Assembly (NCBI GenBank): GCA_044221335.1 | Contig: JBGAPI010000023.1 | Location: 13,421 to 77,420 of the forward strand | Length of the DNA: 64,000 nucleotides | Reading direction: 5' to 3' | From: JBGAPI01 sp044221335 | GTDB lineage: Bacteria > Pseudomonadota > Gammaproteobacteria > Xanthomonadales > Ahniellaceae | In this document: piece by piece, positions 16,809-24,899 of the stretch | Numbering within the stretch: position 1 is the first letter of the stretch | Layout of the letters: each line of letters starts with the position of its first letter | The notes under the pieces: generated by a model | What the model was told of the DNA's origin: nothing | Databases searched by the model: none | The model's input: the letters and a program-made list of their open reading frames with translations, nothing else | Made by a program: the position numbers and the translations under genes

Positions 16809-18805
16809 GTCGCGTCTCCCAGCAGGATCAGGACCTGGTCGGCCTCGACGAAATCGCCCGGCGTGATCCGCAGTTCATCGACCCGGCCGGCCCGCGGCGA
16901 CTTCAGGGTCAGCTCCATCTTCATCGCTTCCATCACCGCGAGCTCCTCGCCCTCGGCGACGGTCGCGCCGACGGCAGTCTTCACCGCGACGATCCGGCCC
17001 GGCATCGGCGCGACCACGCGATTGCCGCCGCCGGAACGCGTCCGCTCCACCGCGAACGCCGGCACCCGCGCATAGCGGCTGCGGCGAACGCCGTCGTGGA
17101 CCAGCACGCGCGCGGCGTCGACCGCGACCTTCCAGCGCCGCATCACGCCGTCGAAGCGCGCGGACAGCACGTCGTCGACGAGGCGGGCGCCGTCGACCTC
17201 GCAATGCCCCTGCGCGGCGTCGAGGCGATAGCGCCCCCCGGCGCCGTGGGCGGCGACCTCGACCCGCTGGCCGCGGAATTCGAAGCACTCCAGGCGCTTG
17301 CCCGGATGGCCGAGGCGCCAGGCGTCGGCACGGGCCCAGGGCGAGTTCTTGTCGGCGCTGCCGGCGGCGGCGCGAATCACCTCGCGTTCGTCACCCAGCA
17401 GGCACGCGACCGCCGCGGCCCAGAGGCTGTCGACCGGGATGGCATCGGACGGCGCGAAGACCTCGGCGAGATGCCGATCGAGATAGCCGGTGTGGATGGT
17501 GCCACCCGCGACCTCGCGATGGCGGATCAACGCCTCCAGGAATTCGACGTTGCTCTTGGGACCCTCGATCTCGCACTCGGCAAGCGCGTTCGCCATCCGA
17601 GCGAGCGCTTTCGGCCGGTCCTCGTCCCAGACGATCAGCTTGGCGATCATCGGGTCGTAGAAGATGCTGACGGTGTCGCCCTCGATCACGCCGGAATCGA
17701 TCCGGACGTGTTCCCCGGCCGCCGGCAGGCGCAGGCGCTCGAGCCGGCCGCTGCCCGGGAGGAAACCGTTCTCGGCGTCCTCGGCGTAGAGCCGCAGCTC
17801 GATCGCATGGCCGCGACTGGTGATCGCGGTCTGCCGCCGCGGCAGCGGCTGGCCGGCCGCGACGCGCAGCTGCCATTCGACCAGGTCGAGGCCGGTGACG
17901 AGCTCGGTGACCGGGTGCTCGACCTGCAGCCGGGTGTTGATTTCCATGAAGTAGAAGTGCCCGTCGGCGCCGACGATGAACTCGACGGTGCCGGCGTTGC
18001 GGTAGTCGATCGCCTGCGCCGCCAGCACCGCGGCTTCGCCCATCCGCTCGCGCAGTTCCGGCGTCAGGAACGGCGAGGGCGACTCCTCGACGACCTTCTG
18101 GTAGCGGCGTTGCGCCGAGCATTCGCGCTCGTTGAGGTGGATCGTGTGGCCGTGACTGTCCGCGAACACCTGCACCTCGATGTGGCGCGGCGTCTCGATG
18201 TAGCGCTCCAGCAGCACGCGGTCGCGGCCGAAGGCGTTCTTCGATTCGCGCTGGCAGGACTCCAGGAGCCCCGCGAATTCCTCGAGCCGGCGCACGATGC
18301 GCATGCCCTTGCCACCGCCGCCGTGGGCGGCCTTGATCATCAGCGGAAAGCCGATCCGTGCCGCTTCGGTCGCGAGCAGCGCGGGGTCCTGGTTCTCGCC
18401 GGTGTAGCCGGGCACGACCGGCACGCCGCGTGCCGCCATCAGTTCCTTGGCGCCGGCCTTCGATCCCATCTTGCGCATCGACGCCGCCTTCGGGCCGATG
18501 AACACCAGGCCCGCACGCTCGACCGCGTCGGCGAAGTCGGCGTTCTCGGAGAGGAATCCGTAGCCGGGATGGATCGCCCTCGCGCCCTGGGCGAGGGCGG
18601 CGGCGATGATCGCGTCGCCGCGGAGGTAGGAGTCCGCCGGCCGCGGGCCGCCGATGTGCACGCCGACGTCCGCCTGGCGGACGTGCTGCGCATCGGCGTC
18701 GGCGTCGGAATAGACCGCGACGGTGGCGATGCCGAGGCGGCGGCAGGTGCGGATGACGCGACAGGCAATCTCGCCGCGGTTGGCGATCAGGATCTTGTCG
18801 AACAT
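16805..18805 (-). CDS. mccA: Methylcrotonyl-CoA carboxylase alpha (biotin) subunit
   Basis: 666 residues. Biotin carboxylase domain: MFDKILIANRGEIACRVIRTCRRLG, ATP-grasp loop HGGGGKGMRIV, EQR-type site NERECSAQRRYQKVVEE, and MEINTRLQVEHPVTE. A linker follows, then a C-terminal biotinyl domain with the carrier lysine in EAMKMEL. The domain order and length fit acyl-CoA carboxylase alpha subunits. The methylcrotonyl substrate is assigned from the adjacent HMG-CoA lyase, although the beta subunit and isovaleryl-CoA dehydrogenase are not in the window, so propionyl- or geranyl-CoA carboxylase cannot be excluded. The ATG is at 18803-18805; it overlaps the lipoprotein gene by 4 nt. Confidence 0.9.
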   Translation of the reverse strand: MFDKILIANRGEIACRVIRTCRRLGIATVAVYSDADADAQHVRQADVGVHIGGPRPADSYLRGDAIIAAALAQGARAIHPGYGFLSENADFADAVERAGLVFIGPKAASMRKMGSKAGAKELMAARGVPVVPGYTGENQDPALLATEAARIGFPLMIKAAHGGGGKGMRIVRRLEEFAGLLESCQRESKNAFGRDRVLLERYIETPRHIEVQVFADSHGHTIHLNERECSAQRRYQKVVEESPSPFLTPELRERMGEAAVLAAQAIDYRNAGTVEFIVGADGHFYFMEINTRLQVEHPVTELVTGLDLVEWQLRVAAGQPLPRRQTAITSRGHAIELRLYAEDAENGFLPGSGRLERLRLPAAGEHVRIDSGVIEGDTVSIFYDPMIAKLIVWDEDRPKALARMANALAECEIEGPKSNVEFLEALIRHREVAGGTIHTGYLDRHLAEVFAPSDAIPVDSLWAAAVACLLGDEREVIRAAAGSADKNSPWARADAWRLGHPGKRLECFEFRGQRVEVAAHGAGGRYRLDAAQGHCEVDGARLVDDVLSARFDGVMRRWKVAVDAARVLVHDGVRRSRYARVPAFAVERTRSGGGNRVVAPMPGRIVAVKTAVGATVAEGEELAVMEAMKMELTLKSPRAGRVDELRITPGDFVEADQVLILLGDAT

Positions 18806-18858
18806 GCTCTGGAAACGTCCGCGAAGGGTTGATGCGAAGTTTCCCATTTTTGACAGCG

Positions 18859-18923
18859 CGTAGGGCGGGCGCTGCCCGCCATCGCCACGACGCCTCGCGA
18901 TGGCGGGCAGTGCCCGCCCTACG
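18859..18923. repeat. REP-like inverted pair ending in CCCTACG
   Basis: Two 27-nt arms (18859-18885 and 18897-18923) are reverse complements with one mismatch, separated by 11 nt. Each begins or ends with CGTAGGGCGGGC / GCCCGCCCTACG. The CTA within the right arm (18919-18921) is, on the minus strand, the TAG stop codon of the cyclase gene. Similar CCCTACG ends recur at 39811 and 43867. Confidence 0.8.
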
Positions 18924-19536
18924 TGCGGTACACGACCTCCGCCGCCACCAGATCCAGGCCGCTGATCTCGAACCGCCGCATATCGTGGCGGATCTTCGGG
19001 TCGGCTTCCAGCGTGGCCCACGCGTCCTGGTGCACCAGGATCTGGCCCGGCTCGGCGACATCCTCGCCGAGCTTGCTGGCGACATTGACCGCATGGCCGA
19101 AGAAGTCGTCGCCGGCGAGCAGCAGGATCGGGCCGCTGGCGATGCCGCAGGACAGCCGGATGTCGAGCTCGTCCGGCGTCGTCACGTTGGCGGCGTCGAA
19201 GGCGAGATTCAGCGCGATCGCGCAGTGCACGGCCGCGCCGGCGTCGGGGAACACGGCGTAGAGGTTGTCGGCCTCGAACTTGACCAGTTCGCCATGCCAG
19301 CCGGCCAGGATCGGCGTCGCCGTGACCTGCATCCGCCGCACCATCGACAGGTAGTGCACGATGCCGTGCGCAAGCGTCAGCCGCGAGAAGCCCGACATGT
19401 CGGCGACCAGCACGGCGCGCTCGGCGCCGAACTCGTCCCACAGCAGGCGCTCGATCGCGCCGCGACGCGCCGCGTCGGGCTCGCGCGAGAAGTCGAGCAG
19501 CAGCCGCTGGAAGCGCTGTTGGCGTTCGAGGCTCAT
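18919..19536 (-). CDS. Class III nucleotide cyclase-domain protein, atypical active site
   Basis: 205 residues, essentially one class III cyclase homology domain plus a short N-terminal helix. Metal-binding aspartates are present (VLVADMSGFSRLT near residue 46; EADNLYAVF), and a base-specifying Lys precedes the second (VKFEADNL). In the GDDFFGHAVNVASKL segment the Asn is present, but the arginine normally found a few residues later is Lys, so catalysis may be weak or lost. No membrane span. It follows a TetR-family gene on the same strand after 37 nt. Its stop codon lies in a REP sequence. It could make cAMP/cGMP or act as a binding pseudo-enzyme. Confidence 0.8.
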   Translation of the reverse strand: MSLERQQRFQRLLLDFSREPDAARRGAIERLLWDEFGAERAVLVADMSGFSRLTLAHGIVHYLSMVRRMQVTATPILAGWHGELVKFEADNLYAVFPDAGAAVHCAIALNLAFDAANVTTPDELDIRLSCGIASGPILLLAGDDFFGHAVNVASKLGEDVAEPGQILVHQDAWATLEADPKIRHDMRRFEISGLDLVAAEVVYRT

Positions 19537-19573
19537 GGGTCGCGGCGCCGGCGCGGCCGCCCGGAAGCGGGGC

Positions 19574-20206
19574 TCAGCGCTGGTAGGTCTGGACCAGCGT
19601 GTGCAGGTGCACGCGCTCGGCGTCGCGCAGGAAGGGCGCGATCAGCATCATCACCTGCAGGATGCCCTGGGTGAGGTCGTTGGCCGCCTTCTCGGTCTGG
19701 CCGCCGCGCACCGCGTTGTAGTTCATCCAGAAGGTCGCGACCAGCGAGATGTTGGTCGCCGTGGCATCGATCTCGGCGCGGCTCGCGCGCATCACCTCGG
19801 CCCGGGTGAGGCCGGTCAGCACCTGGCTCGCGTTGCCGACCGCATGCTTCAGGATCCGGGAGAAGTGCATGCGCAGCTTGCGGTTGCGGCTGGTGAGGTC
19901 GACCAGGTCGCGGAAGATGAAGCGGTAGTCCCACATCACCTCGAAGGTGTGATGCAGCTGCAGCCAGATGTCCTCGAGCGTCGGAAGGCGCTCGTCCGGA
20001 ATGGTCAGCACCTTGTCGATCCGGTCCTCGTAGCGCGCGAACAGGTGCTCGACGATGTCGTCCTTGTTGCGGAAGTGGTAGTAGAGGTTTCCCGGACTGA
20101 TCTCGAGCTCGTCGGCGATATGGTTCGTCGTGACGTTGGGCTCGCCCTGTTCGTTGAACATGGCGAGGCTGATGTCGAGGATCCGTTCGCGGGTGTTGGA
20201 GGCCAT
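19574..20206 (-). CDS. TetR-family transcriptional regulator
   Basis: 210 residues. The N-terminal helix-turn-helix is clear (RERILDISLAMFNEQGEPNVTTNHIADELEISPGNLYYHFRNKDDIVEHLF). The rest is helical and would bind an unknown ligand. It is read away from the acyl-CoA-binding protein and hypothetical gene upstream (all on the minus strand) and is followed by the cyclase gene. Proximity to the fatty acyl-CoA reductase/ACBP genes makes a fatty-acid-responsive regulator plausible, but no operator was identified. Confidence 0.9.
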   Translation of the reverse strand: MASNTRERILDISLAMFNEQGEPNVTTNHIADELEISPGNLYYHFRNKDDIVEHLFARYEDRIDKVLTIPDERLPTLEDIWLQLHHTFEVMWDYRFIFRDLVDLTSRNRKLRMHFSRILKHAVGNASQVLTGLTRAEVMRASRAEIDATATNISLVATFWMNYNAVRGGQTEKAANDLTQGILQVMMLIAPFLRDAERVHLHTLVQTYQR

Positions 20207-20313
20207 GACGTCATTATCGCCGAAGGGTGTGGTCGCTGACCGATCGAATCTGTGGGCTCACGAAAACTCTCCCCCTGCGGTTCATCCGATCGCGCCGATG
20301 GATGCGAGGCACG

Positions 20314-20817
20314 TCACCGGAACTGACCGTAGTCCGGTCCGCCGACCTCCGGAAGGTACGGCCAATCGCTGGCCCTGGGAAGCTGGTTTCGCGATTCGAG
20401 CGCTTCCTCCGGCGTCAGGAACATGCCGCACAGATCGTTGCCTCCGTTCAGGGCATAGAACCGTACGGGCGTGCCGGCGAGCTGTTCATTGACGATGCGG
20501 AAGAAGACGTAGGTCGCGCGACCCCAGCTCTCGCGTTCGGTGCCGGGTTCGACCGCCGAGAAGACGAGGTGCTCGGCGCCGCTGCATCGAATGGCGTAGC
20601 TCGGCAGGTCTTCATCGACGATCTCTTCGACCGCGGCGGGTTCCGCGACGAACGCGCGCAACGCGGGAAGCAGGCTCTGGTAGGCCTCGGCAATGCCCAG
20701 TTCCGCAAGATTCTCGGCATCGAGCGGATGCGCCTTCTCGTAGTCGAGCTGGCCGGCGGCCGGCTTGTTCGGTGGATCGGGTGCTCGTCCAAACAGTCGC
20801 GACAGGAAGGAGGGCAC
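20314..20817 (-). CDS. Uncharacterised protein downstream of ACBP
   Basis: 167 residues from a GTG (20815-20817) preceded by GAGGGA that overlaps the end of the ACBP gene. Mixed alpha/beta, no signal peptide and no membrane span. The C-terminal region has RFYALNGGNDLCGMFLTPEEALE. I do not recognise a family. It sits 11 nt after the ACBP stop, so the two are probably co-transcribed. Shadow frames over it have poorer composition. Confidence 0.65.
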   Translation of the reverse strand: MPSFLSRLFGRAPDPPNKPAAGQLDYEKAHPLDAENLAELGIAEAYQSLLPALRAFVAEPAAVEEIVDEDLPSYAIRCSGAEHLVFSAVEPGTERESWGRATYVFFRIVNEQLAGTPVRFYALNGGNDLCGMFLTPEEALESRNQLPRASDWPYLPEVGGPDYGQFR

Positions 20818-20828
20818 CGCGGAGTCCC

Positions 20829-21089
20829 TCAGCCGCCGAGCTTTTTCACCAGGTCGACGTACTTTTTCTTGGCGTCATCGGCGCTGGTGCCCTTGAGCTT
20901 GGCCCAGGCGTCGTACTTGGCGACACCCACGAAGTCGAAGAAGCCGGGCTTCTCGCCCTTGACGTCGCCGTCGCTGCCCTGCTTGTACAGGGCGTAGAGG
21001 CGCAGCAGGGTGTCGTTGTCCGGGCGTTCCTTCAGCTTCTGCGCCGCCTTGGCGGCGGCTTCGAACTGTTTGGCGAGGTCTGCGGCCAT
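20829..21089 (-). CDS. Acyl-CoA-binding protein (ACBP)
   Basis: 86 residues, the standard length of eukaryote-type ACBP, a four-helix bundle that binds medium- and long-chain acyl-CoA. Signature: LAKQFEAAAKAAQKLKERPDNDTLLRLYALYKQGSDGDV, then KPGFFDFVGVAKYDAWAKLKG and a C-terminal AKKKYVDLVKKLGG, with the ligand-binding Tyr and Lys of YALYKQ and KYDAW. ACBPs occur only patchily in bacteria. It is divergently oriented from the fatty acyl-CoA reductase, with 264 nt between them, suggesting delivery of acyl-CoA to that enzyme. Confidence 0.95.
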   Translation of the reverse strand: MAADLAKQFEAAAKAAQKLKERPDNDTLLRLYALYKQGSDGDVKGEKPGFFDFVGVAKYDAWAKLKGTSADDAKKKYVDLVKKLGG

Positions 21090-21135
21090 GCGCGGCTCCG
21101 ATGCGTTGACAGGGCGGGGGACGGGCGAAGCTGGG

Positions 21136-21165
21136 CTTGTAGCATGGCCAAGAATCGACGGTCAA
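21136..21165 (-). promoter_or_regulatory. Candidate sigma70 promoter of ACBP
   Basis: On the minus strand TTGACC (21165-21160) and TACAAG (21141-21136) are separated by 18 nt, placing a start site about 40 nt upstream of the ACBP ATG. The match is partial (five and four of six bases). Confidence 0.3.
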
Positions 21166-21231
21166 CGCGGCGATCCGGAGGGCCGCGATGTGCCCGCATC
21201 CGGCCGTCGCGACAAGCATTGCAAGCTCGTC

Positions 21232-21260
21232 TTGGAAGGTCCGCACGGGCTAGGTATCGT
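21232..21260 (+). promoter_or_regulatory. Candidate sigma70 promoter of the fatty acyl-CoA reductase
   Basis: TTGGAA (21232-21237), a 17-nt spacer and TATCGT (21255-21260), four of six matches in each box. It would leave a leader of roughly 87 nt before the ATG at 21354. Confidence 0.3.
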
Positions 21261-21353
21261 TAGCCGGTCGCCTGCGCTTCGCGGGGCGTGCCTGCGGCGG
21301 CCGCGGTGCACGAGCAGGCATTCATCAACGGCAAGCGCTTCGTGGGAGGAGCC

Positions 21354-23336
21354 ATGACCTACTTCGTCACCGGCGGTACCGGATTCATCGGGCGTCACCT
21401 GATCGAGCGGCTGCTGAAGCGCCCGGGCAAGATCCACGTGCTGGTGCGCAAGGCCTCGCAGGCGAAGTTCGACGAGCTGGTCGAGAAGACCGGCGCGCCG
21501 GCGGACCGCCTGGTGCCGGTGTACGGCGATCTCACCAAGGCGCGCCTCGGCCTCACGCCGACGGCGATCAAGAACCTCACCGGCAAGATCAAGCATTTCT
21601 TCCACCTCGCCGCGATCTACGACCTCACCGCCGACGAGGACTCGCAGATCGCCACCAACATCGACGGCACCCGCAACGCGGTGCAGCTGGCCGAGGCGCT
21701 GAAGGCCGGCTGCTTCCACCACACCAGTTCGATCGCGGCGGCCGGCATGTTCCCCGGCGTGTTCAAGGAAGACATGTTCGAGGAGGCCGAGGGTCTCGAC
21801 GATCCCTACTTCCGGACCAAGCACGAATCCGAGGGCCTGGTGCGCCGCGAGTGCAAGCGGCCGTTCCGGATCTACCGCCCGGCGATCGTGGTCGGGAGCT
21901 CGAAGACCGGCGAGATCGACAAGATCGACGGTCCGTACTTCTTCTTCCGCTTGATCAAGCGGCTGCGCGACCTGATGCCCAAATGGGTCCCGACCGTCGG
22001 CATCGAGGGCAGCCGGATCAACATCGTGCCGGTGGACTTCATCGCCGCGGCGATGGATCACATCTCGCACAAGCCCGGCCTCGACGGCGGCTGCTTCCAC
22101 CTCACCGACCCGAATCCGCAGCGGGTCGGCGAAGTGCTGAACACCTTCGCGCGCGCCGCCAACGCGCCGGAGATGACGATGCGGATCGACTCGCGCGTGT
22201 TCGGCTTCGTGCCGCCGATCGTGCGCCACGCGGTCGCGAACCTGCCGCCGGTGCAGCGCTTCACCGGGACCGTGCTGAAGGACCTCGGCATCCCGAAGCA
22301 GGCTCTGAAGTACATCAACTACCCGACCCGTTTCGACAACCGCGAGACCGAGCGGGCGTTGCGCGGCAGCAAGATCAAGGTGCCGGCGCTGGAGACCTAC
22401 GCCGCCAAACTGTGGGACTACTGGCAGCGCAACCTCGATCCGGACCTGTTCATCGACCGCTCGCTGTCGTCGCGGGTGAAGGGCCGCACCGTGCTGATCA
22501 CCGGCGGTTCGTCCGGCATCGGTCGCGCCGCCGCGCTGAAGGTCGCCGCGGCCGGCGCCAAGACCATCATCGTGGCGCGCAAGCAGGAAGAGCTCGACGC
22601 GGTCAAGGCCGAGATCGAGAAGGCCGGCGGCATCTGCCATACCTACTCGGCCGACATCGCCGAGATGTCGGTGTGCGACGAGCTGGTGGCGAAGGTCGTT
22701 GCGGACCATGGCGGCGTCGACATCCTGATCAACAATGCCGGCCGCTCGATCCGCCGTTCGATCGCGCTGTCCTACGACCGCTTCCACGACTTCGAGCGCA
22801 CGATGCAGCTGAACTACTTCGGCTCGCTGCGGCTCATCATGGGTTTCCTGCCGGGCATGACCGAACGGCGCCGCGGCCACATCATCAACATCTCGTCGAT
22901 CGGCGTGCTCGCCAGTTCGCCGCGCTTCTCCGCCTATGTCGCCTCGAAGTCGGCGCTCGACGCGTTCTCGCGCTGCGCCCAGGCGGAGTTCTCCCACCTC
23001 AACATCGCGTTCACCACGATCAACATGCCGCTGGTGCGCACGCCGATGATCGGACCGACCAAGATCTACGACAACGTGCCGACGCTGACGCCGGACGAGG
23101 CCGCGGACATGATCGTCGAGGCCATCCTCGAGCGGAAGAGCCGGATCGCCACGCGCCTCGGCACCTTCGCCGGCATCCTGAACGCCGTCGCTCCGAAGGC
23201 CTACGAGGTGGTGATGAGCACCGCCTTCAACCTGTTCCCCGATTCCGCCGCCGCCAAGGGCATGAAGGGCCGGGACGAGGCGCCGTCGAACGAGCAGATC
23301 GCTTTCGCCTCGTTGATGAGGGGCGTGCACTGGTAG
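21354..23336 (+). CDS. Alcohol-forming fatty acyl-CoA reductase (Marinobacter Maqu_2507 type)
   Basis: 660 residues, matching the two-domain bacterial reductases that convert acyl-CoA (or acyl-ACP) via the aldehyde to fatty alcohol for wax esters. The N-terminal extended SDR has GGTGFIGRHL near residue 8 and a catalytic YxxxK in DPYFRTKHESE. The C-terminal classical SDR has TGGSSGIGRAAAL (near 385), NNAGRSIRRSIALSYDRFHD and YVASKSALDAFSRCAQAE. The ending LMRGVHW resembles that family's C-terminus as I remember it. GGGAGGAG precedes the ATG at 21354 closely; the longer in-frame start at 21288 lacks such a site. A wax ester synthase is not in the window. Confidence 0.93.
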   Translation: MTYFVTGGTGFIGRHLIERLLKRPGKIHVLVRKASQAKFDELVEKTGAPADRLVPVYGDLTKARLGLTPTAIKNLTGKIKHFFHLAAIYDLTADEDSQIATNIDGTRNAVQLAEALKAGCFHHTSSIAAAGMFPGVFKEDMFEEAEGLDDPYFRTKHESEGLVRRECKRPFRIYRPAIVVGSSKTGEIDKIDGPYFFFRLIKRLRDLMPKWVPTVGIEGSRINIVPVDFIAAAMDHISHKPGLDGGCFHLTDPNPQRVGEVLNTFARAANAPEMTMRIDSRVFGFVPPIVRHAVANLPPVQRFTGTVLKDLGIPKQALKYINYPTRFDNRETERALRGSKIKVPALETYAAKLWDYWQRNLDPDLFIDRSLSSRVKGRTVLITGGSSGIGRAAALKVAAAGAKTIIVARKQEELDAVKAEIEKAGGICHTYSADIAEMSVCDELVAKVVADHGGVDILINNAGRSIRRSIALSYDRFHDFERTMQLNYFGSLRLIMGFLPGMTERRRGHIINISSIGVLASSPRFSAYVASKSALDAFSRCAQAEFSHLNIAFTTINMPLVRTPMIGPTKIYDNVPTLTPDEAADMIVEAILERKSRIATRLGTFAGILNAVAPKAYEVVMSTAFNLFPDSAAAKGMKGRDEAPSNEQIAFASLMRGVHW

Positions 23337-23361
23337 TCGGTCCCCCCGTCCGACACGACAA

Positions 23362-23500
23362 GGGCCCAGGGCACCGGGCCCAGGGCCCGGCGGAGCGGTG
23401 CTTGCTCAGCCCGCGATGCCTCGCTCCTTTCCAGCCGTCCCGGACGAGGGCCTGCCGTCGAATCTCGCCTCGGTCGAACTGGGCCCTGGGCCCTGTGCCC
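23362..23500. repeat. GGGCCCA heptamer arrays in inverted pair
   Basis: Four units at 23362-23389 (GGGCCCA, GGGCACC, GGGCCCA, GGGCCCG) face three reverse units at 23480-23500 (TGGGCCC twice, TGTGCCC) across 90 nt. The interior shares GATGCCTCGC and GGTCGAA with the element at 8498. It occupies most of the gap between the acyl-CoA reductase and the DadA-like gene. Confidence 0.75.
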
Positions 23501-23550
23501 CGAGGCCTGTCCCCCATCGGTCATCGAAGTCGAAGCCTCCGCATCGCCCC

Positions 23551-24804
23551 ATGCAAGCAAGAAAGACCGAGGTCCTGATCCTGGGCGCCGGCGTCATCGG
23601 CCTGGCCACCGCCGTGGCGCTGGCGCGCGCCGGACGCCAGGTCACCGTGCTGGATCGCGCGAAGGCCGGCGCGGCGACCTCGCACGGCAACTGCGGGACC
23701 ATCACGCCGAGCCACGCGACGCCGCTCGCGATGCCGGGAATGATCGGGGACGCGATCGGCTACATGCTGCAGCGGGATGCGCCGTTCTACGTCAAGCCGC
23801 GCTTCGACCCGGGCCTGTGGGCCTGGTTCCTGTCCTTCGCGCGGCGTTGCAACTGGCGCGACTTCGCCGAGGTCACCCGGATCAAGTCGAAGCTGCTGCT
23901 GGCGGGACGCGACGAGCTGGCGCGGCTGATCCGCGACGAGCAGCTCGACTGCGAATTCCAGCGGCTCGGCACCTTCTACGTGTTCCGCGATCCGGCCGCG
24001 ATGGAGAAGATGGGCTGGCTGCCGCGCGCGCTCGGCGAGGTCGGCATTCCGGTGCAGGTGCTCGATGGCGAGACCGCGCGGCTGCGCGAGCCGGCCCTCA
24101 ACGGCAGCATCGTCGGCGGCTTCCTCAATGCCGGCGACTGCCATCTCCGGCCGGATCGCTACTGCGCCGAACTGGTCCGTGTCGCGCGCGCGCTCGGCGT
24201 CGAGCTGGTCGAGGACACGGCGGTCACCGGCTTCGAGACCGAGGCCGGTCGCATCGCCGCGGTGCATGCCGGCTCCGGGCGCTGGCAGGCGGACGAGGTC
24301 GTGCTGGCACTGGGCTCCTGGTCGCCCGCCGTCGCGAAGCAGCTCGGCCTGCGGATCCCGATCCAGCCCGGCAAGGGCTATTCGATTACCTACGAGCGTC
24401 CGGCGCTCTGCCCGTCGATCCCGGTCGTGCTGAAGGAACGCAGCGTCTGCGTCACCGCCTGGGGCAGCGGCTACCGGCTCGGCAGCACGATGGAATTCTC
24501 CGGCTACGACAGCACGTTGAACCGCACCCGGCTCGCCGCGCTGCCGCGCGCCGCTGCCGAGTACCTGCGCGAGCCGGTCGGGCCCACGGTGACGGAGGAG
24601 TGGTACGGCTGGCGGCCGATGACCGCCGACGACCTTCCGATCCTCGGCCGGGTCGCGCCGCTGTCGAACCTCGTGCTGGCGACCGGCCATGGCATGCTGG
24701 GCGTGACGATGTCGGCGATCACGGCGAAGCTGATCGCCGAAGTCGTGTGCGGCAAGGACACCAGCCTCGACATCGCGCCGTACGGGCTTCGGCGATTTTC
24801 GTAG
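23551..24804 (+). CDS. DadA-like FAD-dependent D-amino-acid dehydrogenase/oxidase
   Basis: 417 residues of the DAO/DadA fold. The N-terminal FAD motif is VLILGAGVIGLATAVALARAGRQVTVLDR. A DadA-like stretch follows (SHGNCGTITPSHATPLAMPGM), with a C-terminal FAD contact in EEWYGWRPMTADDLPILGR and ATGHGMLGVTMSAITAKLIAE. DadA oxidises D-amino acids and passes electrons to quinone. The substrate here is unproven; related proteins act on proline derivatives or glycine. The ATG at 23551 gives a standard N-terminus; the open frame upstream runs through the heptamer repeat. Confidence 0.87.
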   Translation: MQARKTEVLILGAGVIGLATAVALARAGRQVTVLDRAKAGAATSHGNCGTITPSHATPLAMPGMIGDAIGYMLQRDAPFYVKPRFDPGLWAWFLSFARRCNWRDFAEVTRIKSKLLLAGRDELARLIRDEQLDCEFQRLGTFYVFRDPAAMEKMGWLPRALGEVGIPVQVLDGETARLREPALNGSIVGGFLNAGDCHLRPDRYCAELVRVARALGVELVEDTAVTGFETEAGRIAAVHAGSGRWQADEVVLALGSWSPAVAKQLGLRIPIQPGKGYSITYERPALCPSIPVVLKERSVCVTAWGSGYRLGSTMEFSGYDSTLNRTRLAALPRAAAEYLREPVGPTVTEEWYGWRPMTADDLPILGRVAPLSNLVLATGHGMLGVTMSAITAKLIAEVVCGKDTSLDIAPYGLRRFS

Positions 24805-24899
24805 CGCGCCGCGCACGGCGAAGGCCTGTCGACGGCGCTTCGGCAGTCCTGCGGAAGCCGCGCAAGGCTGGACGGCACCATCGCGATCGGGAGAGAACC

